From NCBI RefSeq assembly GCF_964355755.1, contig NC_092678.1:5490922-5554921 (forward strand): DNA of 64,000 nt, written 5' to 3'. Each line of letters starts with the position of its first letter. Within the stretch, counting starts at the first letter, position 1. Under the pieces are notes generated by a model. The model was not told where the DNA came from and did no database searches. It worked only from the letters and a program-made list of their open reading frames with translations. Of this stretch, positions 55,533-64,000 are shown piece by piece. The position numbers and the translations under genes are program-made. The stretch is from Antedon mediterranea. Lineage: Eukaryota; Echinodermata; Crinoidea; Comatulida; Antedonidae.

Positions 55533-58130
55533 TGTATACCAATTATTTAATGAAGCTATATATTTCAATGTACAGTCTTTAAATTGTACTTCCAATATTT
55601 ATTTATTTATGATCTTATACGATGTAGGCCTACTGTACGTAACTGGCCGGCTCAGTTGAGTTACAGCGCTCAGTTACCCTTCTCTTATCTGCCTCTGCAG
55701 AATGTTATATTATATTGTATTATATAGTAAATATGTTAATAAGCTTGTCGAATAAATAAATAAATGAGCTTCAAGATGCCAAGTGTGTGAAGATGAGGTT
55801 GCGGGGTCATTTGAACCAGGAGGTATGTTTGAATCATGGAAGAATGAACGTTGCAATATCATCATAACCGACATTAACCGATAAGTATTCATTTCCGAAA
55901 AGTCACTGGTTCTATAAAGTCGCGCGTATTTATTTTTATAGACAGTTTGTGTAATAATATATTTAGCTTACATATGATTTATTACTGTACGTGTCATTGG
56001 GGTCAAAGTGCATGCATGCAGGAAGGAGGATTTATCAACTCAAAATCCTTTTATTGCATTGCATATGTTTATACAGTATAAACATTAAAACAGAGACCTA
56101 TCTGACCTGCTTCGATGGTCTCTATATCTGTAGGAATCTACTAATGTCTTTAGAGACATGTACCTTTTTAAAGGGAGTATTCCATGGTTCAAAAGATTTA
56201 GTTTTTAGAGAAATACAAATAAAATCGTGATAAATACTCACTTCAAAGTAATTACAATGCAGATTCTTCTATGATAAAACACAAGTGATCATATTGCGTC
56301 CGGAAGCACTGGACTGGCTGGACTGGACCTTGTGTGAATGTAGCCTACAGTAAGTAGTCTTTAAATCGGCATTTTCCTTTTTTCCTGAGAATAAGATTAC
56401 GTGGGAAATAAGTTCAGTCATTTTAGTCCAAAATTTAGCCAAACTTGGAACAAATTGCAACAGAATTTTTTTCACCGCAATGCATTACTTTGAAATCCCC
56501 AGAATACCATACTAAAAGTCCCAAAATATCCCAATGGGGGAAAGACGTCTAATTTGCATAAATCCAAAATGGCCGCCAAAATTCAATATTTTGACTTGTA
56601 GACGACCTATTTGAATGTTTTAAAGTTGCAGAGTAGGGCATTGGCCCATGGGCTTTCATTTGAAAAAGGGTACAATGATTTAGGACTGGTTAATTTGCAT
56701 ATTCATTTGCATATTTATTTGCATATTTTTAAATAAGTACAGTACATAAATCCTATTATCTGCTGGTTTTATGAATATAGACTAAATTTGTTCATACCTT
56801 TTCAAGTAGAAGGAATAGTACGACTTCTTTGTAGAGGTGATCCAAGCATGTTTAGAATGTTTATGAATATCAGTTGAAAGTTAAAATGACTGGACTAAAA
56901 GAGAATACATACGGTACCGATACGGTAGACTAAATCCCTACAAAATCACTCAACTAAAATAATCCCTCCTATGGCATGGGGGTATAATGAGCATACATCA
57001 CGGATGATGAGTCTGATCATGGAGGTATTTTATACCTTCATGGTCTGATGTAAACAATGAAACCCAATCAATAATGAAGTTCACTTGGTCGAAGGTCACG
57101 GGGCGCCGTATACCGCATTCACACGGTATGACGACATAAGTAAAGTATGTAACGTAACATATACATAATAAAATAAAAATTAACTATACTTCTCATACGT
57201 ACATATTCAGCGGATAACTTACATTTACAATTACTGTATTATCTAAAAGTACAGAATGAATCTATTTCAACAGAAATGTCCCAAACGGCGCCCCGTAATT
57301 GAAGAACAAAAAATAAAGATGTTGACACGAACAATAAAATGCAATAATCATTATAGTACAGTACCTTGTATTTTCTTAGTATGACCCCGATGAGCTGTGT
57401 TATCAACGATGCTCTATATAATACCCCGTTGAATCCTGTTTTGATCTTTCAGCACAGTTCATATCACCGTAGGAATACGTATGTGATGTTTGCTATACAA
57501 AATTTACAAAACTGAGGAAATTACTAATACTAATGTTCTATACTGATTGTACAGTGCGAATAATTGAGGATTAATGAAATTTGAGAATCAAGAAAGAGCG
57601 CCACCATGTTGATCACTAGTAGGCCTACTCTATATGTAATAAAGCACATTGTTAATAATTCAACTTTATTTGTATTAAATATTAGCCACAACTCATTGTT
57701 GTTCTTTCATGGAGCCGCACAAATAAAATTTCAAGATTTTTTGTACAATATTATAATTATGTATACAGAATATAGAGGCGGTTTTTGATAATGTTGTGAC
57801 AAAAAAAAAAAAAGAGAACCAGAAAGGTTTGAAGACGTTTCTATTAGGAACTGTTTTGATTAATATAATTTAGTTATACAGTATTAGTATATTAATTGTT
57901 ATCATAAACTATTCTAAAACTTTTTATTGTACTATGTCTATAAAAAATGTTTATAAAATGCCATTTCTGGAATGATTATACTTTCTGGCATTATCTGGAG
58001 GCCCACGGCATCCTCAACCCCTCTTTGCGCTACTGTTCAATTCAATTCAATTCAAATAAACATTTATTTACAAAATCTGAAAACATAGGAAAACAAAGAA
58101 ACAGTGTGGTACAGTATTATCATTTTTTTT
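55533..58130. other. Intergenic region upstream of GTF3C1
   Basis: No gene was supported. At 56691-56730 three close copies of ATTTGCAT (octamer motif) occur in direct orientation. The rest is AT-rich with scattered AGGCCT. Several short open frames here look random. Confidence 0.4.
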
Positions 58131-58149
58131 AAATGTTTCAGAAATTGAA

Positions 58150-58575
58150 GGCAAAAGCCTTACTTGAGCACAGTGATAATAAATAGGATTTAGTTTAGCA
58201 CTAGTGTGCGCTACTATACCCATTTTGGTATCACTAGCGCGCACATGGATAATAAAAAGAATTGAGTTTACCACTGTAAGCACTACATACCTAATTTGGT
58301 TTTACTTGCGCACAGTGATACTAAATAGGATTTAGTTTACCACTGTGCGCTAACTATACCAATTTCGGTTGTACTTGAGCACAGTGATAATAAATAGGAC
58401 TTTGTTTGCCACTGTGCGCTATTATACTATACCCATTTTGGTTGTATTTGAGCACAGAGTGTTAAATAAGATTTAGTTTACCACTGTGCGCTACTATACT
58501 GTACACATTTTGATTTTACTTGCGTACAGCAAAAATAAATAGAATTTAGTTTAGCACTGTGCCCTACTATACCCG
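58150..58575. repeat. About 60-bp tandem repeat (CACTGTGCGCTACTATAC)
   Basis: Seven diverged units contain TT(G/A)AGCACAGTGATAATAAAT, AGGATTTAGTTTACCACTGT and GCGCTACTATACCCATTTTG. Unit length varies by a few bases. Intergenic. Confidence 0.85.
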
Positions 58576-59485
58576 TTTTGCATGGTGGGGCTGAGGTGGC
58601 AGGAGACACTTATTTCCGAACATCTGACAGCTCTATAAAAATAAAAAGGTTCTTAAAAATTACATGGCTGTAGGCCTATACAGTTTGTGTGGTAGAGGGA
58701 GGGGAGTGGGGGTGAGGATCGTTTGCATTTACAGTTGGCGACATTGGTGTCGATATTTAGTTACACATTTTGGTGATTTTTGCATTTTGGCCCAATCTGG
58801 CATTATTTGAGCATGGTCTTTACTCCATGATTTGAGACAGGCGGTTACGGCATAAATCAGATGTTATCGCAGGCAAAAACGCTGACGACGTTCCATATTT
58901 TTTTTTTCTGGCTCATGTTGCGCCACCAAATTAAATATGAGAGCAGACGAAATTATTTTAGTCATTTTTTTTGGAGGACCAGGTTCGAGGACACGTTAGA
59001 GTAACATATTTTATGTTTAATTGAACACCTTTTGTTTTATTATATTATATATATATATATTAGTAACTAGTTCATGATTTATGGATGCCAAATTTAGTAC
59101 AGATTGGTTTTCTTTTTTCTTTTTATGTAAAAACTCCCAGGCCCAGTCACCGTGAGGTGAGTGACCATCGCTAAGCATTATAGTGAACGGCACAGTCGCC
59201 ACCATGTGGTGAACGTTGATTATCATTGAGTCGATTCGTCCCAGTGACAGATTAATTTAGAAAGTAAAAAATACAGCTATTTTATTTGTAGCTGTGGCAT
59301 ACAGCACACAGTTATTTTAGCATATGGCTACATAACAGTAAATTTATGGTAGGCCTAACTAACTCCTAGGCCGAGGCTAATTTAATTATTTATTTGTTTT
59401 TCAGAAATGAAATGTTTATGATAATTATATATTGGAGGGCCTAGCTAGGTATTTATAATACTAATAGCTGTGTGACTTTTGTGAG

Positions 59486-62400
59486 ATGGAAGAACATAAA
59501 CAAATTTGTATGGACGAGATAGCCCTTGAGGGACTGGATGGTGAGTTTATAGACATAATAATGTAAATTTTTCGTACGTAAAAAAGAAGGAAGAAATAAT
59601 TTGATATATTTATAATGGATATAGGCCTAGGTAGGCCTAGGCCCCTTATTTTTTATCTTAAATTTATTAAATAATATTTCTGATGTTAAATTTTCAGGTA
59701 TCACCTTAGAGAGCCTGTGGTTCCGACTGCAGGATAGGAAACCTCCTTTCAGGCTTCCTATTGATGAATACTCAAAACCGTTTGTCTGGGAGCTTATCAC
59801 ATCATTGCACCAGGTGAAATTTTATGAGCTTCCCACAGCCCGACCTCCAATAACGGCCGGTGATGGTGCAAAAGAGTTTTCAGAAGAACTGGCTACCTAT
59901 GTTTGGTTTGATCAGGTATGCGTTGTGGAGCATGCATAACCTTTAACCTGTCTTGTCTGAATCAGACGATGAAGCCTAGTTCATACTTTTGTGAACACTC
60001 TTAAATTTTGTATCCCCTTAATAATTTGTTCCCAGACAGTCTCCCATCCAGAGCGCAATCGGACCCAATGTTGCTTCAGCAATATGGCTGTATATAAACA
60101 ATACATTATTATCATTAATTGTACAGAAGGCAGAACCCTTACAGATGATCAGTGATGAAGCTAAAGGAATTAGAGGATGCTCTGGCACTTACCATACCCG
60201 TCAGGATATCACTTCAGAAGTCAGACCTGAAAATGGAGACATTCTGTCTATTACTGAGGCTGAGAAAAGGTAGTGTATCAAATTGGTCAAGTTATATTCC
60301 ACCCTGCATGATTTATCACAGAACCAATCCAAGAAACTTGAAAGTATTACTATACATGAATTGTTGGTTGAAGTCATTTTCGCCTGTTAACCACTCTGAA
60401 AACACACAAAACTTGGAATTAAGGTAGAGAGTGGTGCACTGTATTATGACTAAATGCTTACATGGATGGCAAAGTTTTGAAACCTATTTTAATGAGTATT
60501 TGTATGGTTTTGAAGTCCAAAATTTGTTTTACTATATATGGAGTGAACATTGACAACCTCTTGGAACAAACCATTCCATTCATTATTTGATTATTTGTCT
60601 ACAAACATTTCTGCACAATTAAATATGATTTGCCAAAGTTATTCTATTTTGGTATACTATAATTGACCCTATGATTTAGTGTGATCTTTAAGAACCTCTT
60701 TACTACATATGAACATCTCTAATTTATTTTTCATCATTCGCGGTACTATATACGTACCATTTATTTGTATCAACAAAAAATATATTTATACAGTATTTCT
60801 TTCACAAGAATATTTCTATAAACTTATTTGATACAAAACGGGTATGCAATGAGCCGAAGCTCTTAAACGCATTATCCTATAATACAGATATCTAATTAGC
60901 AAATAAAACAATAAAAGTACAAATAGAAATAAAAAGTAAAAGTAACAAAAGTGAACTCTACATGAGTGAGTATTTATTTATTAATAGTTGTTGTATTTCC
61001 TTGTTAAATTTTCCGATTTTAGTTTCACACTTTATGTTTTCAGGTAAACGGTTCCAAATATTTGCCCCTCTATAGGCAATACTTCTTTGTCCTATATTTG
61101 TTCTTTTTAGAGGAATACGGAAATCACTCTTCTTCCGCGTACCATACTCATGTACAGATTCCATTTTTATAAAAAAAAAATTTAGGGATTATTCTTATTC
61201 TACTTCAGTTTCTGAAATAATTTTTACTGCAATAATATATGATTTTTAGAAGTTTACGAATCAATCACTGCAATAAACAACATTATTATGTATTATTACC
61301 CAGAAAGCTTGAGAAATAATTGTATAAACAGGTTAAAGAATAAGCAAAATGTATTATACTGCAGTAACTGCAGTAGAGTATACTGAATACTTGCAGTTTT
61401 TAAAATTTTATTTTTATTAGATATGGCGGTAAACTTGTAATTGTTGCATCGCCAGAAGCTAGGCTTGATGCTTTGATGGGCCTTAGTGGAGATACCAGGG
61501 CAGAGATGTCTTTAACTTCCTACTGTACTTTAGAATATATTGGCAAGAGTCGTCACAATGGCAGGCTACAGACAGAGTTGGCTTCAGCCCTTAAAATCGA
61601 TGCCAAAGGCGCTCACTATGTTAGGAGAATATTGACAAGTTCTGGAATAGTCACAAAACAGGTATGTGATTTGTATCTATAATATAAACAGTAAAACTGG
61701 TATTAAAGAGGTGGGGTGTGGAGGGGGGGGGGGGGGGGGTCCTTTTAATAGGCAGGTCCCAAAGCAGTTGAACATGAGGTTTCTAAAGCTCTATCTACAC
61801 TATTCATTTTATGTGACACCCATATATGGACACGATGATGTCACATCACTACAATATTTGAGCACATCACACTTTTTTTTCAAACTAGTTTGGTAGTGTA
61901 GACAGAGCTTAACATTATGTTGTTTTTTTCAGCATCTGTCTTACTTTGTTAACACTACAAGTGTAATGAAGGCTGGTAGGATTTTATTGCTGTCACGGTT
62001 TCACAACAAGTTATTTAATACTTACCAATTTTTGATGGAAAAGGTCTCAAACTACTTGGAAATGCAACCAGGAAGGGAGACATCACTATTTAATATACGA
62101 GAATTCCTTTTGTCAATTATGAAAGATAAGGTATTATTATTTATTTAGTGCCTCTTCGCCGAGTAATCTTCTGATTTCTCCGCCTGGGCTGCCTTGCTTA
62201 CTCTTTGTACCAGGTTTCTCCATTCCTTTCGTCTGTTGGCCAACTTTCTAAGATAAGGTATTACTGACTTTTTCAAAGAAGGTTCACTTAATAATTTTTG
62301 AATTTCCTATCCTACAGTATATCTTTCTCTTCAGCCAAAAGGGCCAATATTATCTGTAGAGCTCTCATTTGGTTACACTGAAATGAATGAGGGGTAATAT

Positions 62401-62864
62401 ATCTTGTAATACTACTGTATGACCAATTTCTATTTGTTAGTTCCTGAATGTGACTGTGCAGTTTGACAGGGTCCCCTGCTGTACTGATTATAAATATGTT
62501 ACCTTTTAAAAATGAGGTGAGGTTGAGTAGTGGGCTAAATCTGAGTTAAGGCTGAGTGGTGGGCTTAACCAAGAGGACCAAAAATGTAATTGGTTTATTG
62601 TTGAATTATTGGATTGAACTTTTTTTTACCTTTTTTTTATACAGGGCTTTAGTCAGCAAAAAGCAAAGAAATTTTACGAGTTGTTAAAAAGCTCGGGATT
62701 GACAACCTTTTTCATGCGCTCTCGTTCAGAGTTGTATGGTAAACTTGACGAGACCAAGGCCAGAGGTCGACAGGACCGGCAAATACGAATGGTGAAGTTG
62801 CTGAAAACGTACGCAGAATATACACAAGAGCTTGATGACCAAGAAAAGCCTGAACCTAGTGCTT
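59486..62864 (+). CDS. GTF3C1: TFIIIC subunit 1 (TFIIIC220), N-terminal part
   Basis: Six exons, 59486-59540, 59698-59915, 60127-60269, 61421-61661, 61933-62130 and 62645-62864, encode the first 358 residues. All junctions are in phase and the last one is phase 1, so the gene continues beyond the window. The protein starts MEEHKQICMDEIALEGLDG, then LWFRLQDRKPPFRLP, matching the human N terminus (DEVALEGLDG... LWSRLETRVPPFPLP). Later KLVIVASPEARLDALMG, YCTLEYIGKSRHNGRLQTEL and ILLLSRFHNK match the winged-helix B-block region. This is the largest TFIIIC subunit; it binds the B box of tRNA genes and recruits TFIIIB and RNA polymerase III. The start ATG (59486) gives the N-terminal helix expected. 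A second donor within exon 2 (CACCAG/gtgaaa) would break the frame and was not used. Confidence 0.93.
60835..61170 (-). pseudogene. Truncated LINE 3' end in GTF3C1 intron
   Basis: The minus-strand frame 61164-60958 reads YGTRKKSDFRIPLKRTN, then RGANIWNRLPENIK and KFNKEIQQLLI. This is the typical C terminus of CR1/Jockey-like reverse transcriptases (YNTR...WN.LP..I...). The A/T-rich 3' UTR continues left. 5' truncated. Confidence 0.65.
61784..61912. mobile_element. CArG-MITE copy 9
   Basis: TAAAGCTCTATCTACACTAT at the left, CCATATATGG at 61820-61829, GGTAGTGTAGACAGAGCTTA at the right. Lies in a GTF3C1 intron, ending about 20 bases before the acceptor of exon 5 (61933). Confidence 0.85.
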
Positions 62865-62889
62865 GTAAGTAAATATTTGTCCTCAGTTG

Positions 62890-63024
62890 ACAACATTTTG
62901 ATTAGTCTATGGACCCACTACACAATCAAATATGGTAGTGACATGACATCATCGTGGCCATACAGTATATGGATACATCACATTTTTTTGTCATACAGTT
63001 TAATAGTCTTGATAGAGCTTTAGT
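62890..63024. mobile_element. CArG-MITE copy 10 (worn)
   Basis: The order AATATGGTAGTGACATGACATCATC, CCATACAGTATATGG (an insertion splits the CArG box) and ATAGAGCTTTAG matches inverse-orientation members. It lies just after exon 6 of GTF3C1. Confidence 0.65.
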
Positions 63025-63232
63025 CAGTTTTTTGTTTGAGCCCTCTTTAGTTCACCAAGTTCTTTATCACATGTGCATTGTGCTGTCAATTGCTTTAAGT
63101 CCTAACCAAAGGATGAAGCAACAAGAGTATTACTCTTTATCACAAGCATCTTGCCTTGATACAATCAATATGGCACAGAACGGCCTCAAACCATTTAGTT
63201 CGATTCCCATTTATTTACACACCAAAACTATA

Positions 63233-64000
63233 ATGAAGGTTCACATAGTACGGCATAAAGGTTCACATAGTACGGCATAAAGGTTCACATAGTACAGCAT
63301 AAAGGTTCACATAGTACAGCATAAAGGTTCACATAGTACAGCATAAAGGTTCACATAGTACGGCATAAAGGTTCACATAGTATGGCATAAAGGTTCACAT
63401 AGTACGGCATAAAGGTTCACATAGTACGGCATAAAGGTTCACATAGTACGGCATAAAGGTTCACATAGTACGGCATAAAGGTTCACATAGTTCGGCATAA
63501 AGGTTCACATAGTACGGCATAAAGGTTCACATAGTACGGCATAAAGGTTCACATAGTACAGCATAAAGGTTCACATAGTACAGTATAAAGGTTCACATTG
63601 TACGGCATAAAGGTTCACATAGTACAGCATAAAGGTTCACATTGTACAGCATAAAGGTTCACATAGTACAGCATAAAGGTTCACATAGTACAGTATAAAG
63701 GTTCACATAGTACAGCATAAAGGTTCACATAGTACGGCATAAAGGTTCACATTGTACAGCATAAAGGTTCACATAGTACAGCATAAAGGTTCACATAGTA
63801 CAGCATAAAGGATCACATAGTACAGCATAAAGGTTCACATTGTACGGCATAAAGGTTCACATTGTACAGCATAAAGGTTCACATAGTACAGCATAAAGGT
63901 TCACATAGTACAGCATAAAGGTTCACATAGTACAGCATAAAGGTTCACATAGTACAGCATAAAGGTTCACATAGTACGGCATAAAGGTTCACATAGTACG
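63233..64000 (+). repeat. 22-bp satellite array running off the window
   Basis: About 35 head-to-tail units of GGTTCACATAGTACGGCATA+AA. Variants C(A/G)GC, A(T)TAC and ATTGTAC are spread through the array. It lies in the intron after exon 6 of GTF3C1 and its right end is outside the window. Confidence 0.95.

Noticed and set aside
63233-64000. CRISPR array (regular short repeats)
   Set aside because: Units are contiguous 22-bp tandem copies without spacers, in a eukaryotic intron.

Overview
The window is metazoan nuclear DNA. It has many small exons with GT..AG introns, tRNA-derived SINEs, and a dense load of short palindromic DNA transposons, LINE tails and minisatellites. The abundance of the AGGCCT palindrome (for example 13.6-14.2 kb), the selenoprotein thioredoxin glutathione reductase and the overall gene content point to a marine deuterostome invertebrate, most likely an echinoderm. 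That assignment is an inference from sequence texture. Exon models below were built by hand from splice consensus, reading-frame continuity and family similarity. Where a coding sum is stated to be divisible by three, I checked it.

Layout. (1) 1-305, +: last exon of an NHL-repeat protein. (2) 13.33 kb down to 1.04 kb, -: 22 coding exons (1,044 residues) of a large WD40 protein of the WDR87/WDR97 type, whose 3' end is not in the window. (3) 13.3-14.6 kb: an AGGCCT-rich head-to-head intergenic region that probably holds a shared promoter. (4) 14.63-22.00 kb, +: a 14-exon gene for an unusual ubiquitin-like/multi-transmembrane/armadillo protein. Its sixth intron carries, on the opposite strand, a complete two-exon Ig-domain receptor gene (17.3-19.05 kb). 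(5) 22.1-23.2 kb: an almost perfect 551-bp tandem duplication. (6) 38.46 kb down to 26.50 kb, -: a complete 16-exon thioredoxin glutathione reductase (595 residues) with a glutaredoxin CPFC site, a CVNVGC redox site, an in-frame UGA for selenocysteine (GCUG end) and a foldable SECIS element in the 3' UTR. (7) 39.9-43.6 kb, -: a decayed BEL/Pao gag interrupted by a non-autonomous hAT element with an intact 8-bp target duplication. (8) 44.6-48.5 kb and 51.7-54.6 kb, -: two tandem monocarboxylate-transporter-like genes with identical intron phases. (9) 59.49 kb to beyond the window end, +: the first six coding exons of GTF3C1 (TFIIIC220), followed by a 22-bp satellite running off the edge.

The genes do not form a functional pathway; they are independent neighbours. 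The most distinctive features are the ten-copy CArG-box-bearing palindromic MITE family, the nested receptor gene, the Ubl-TM-ARM architecture, the Sec/SECIS pair and several layers of transposons inserted in one another. No prokaryotic features, CRISPR array or rRNA gene were seen. The one tRNA-like fold is a SINE head.
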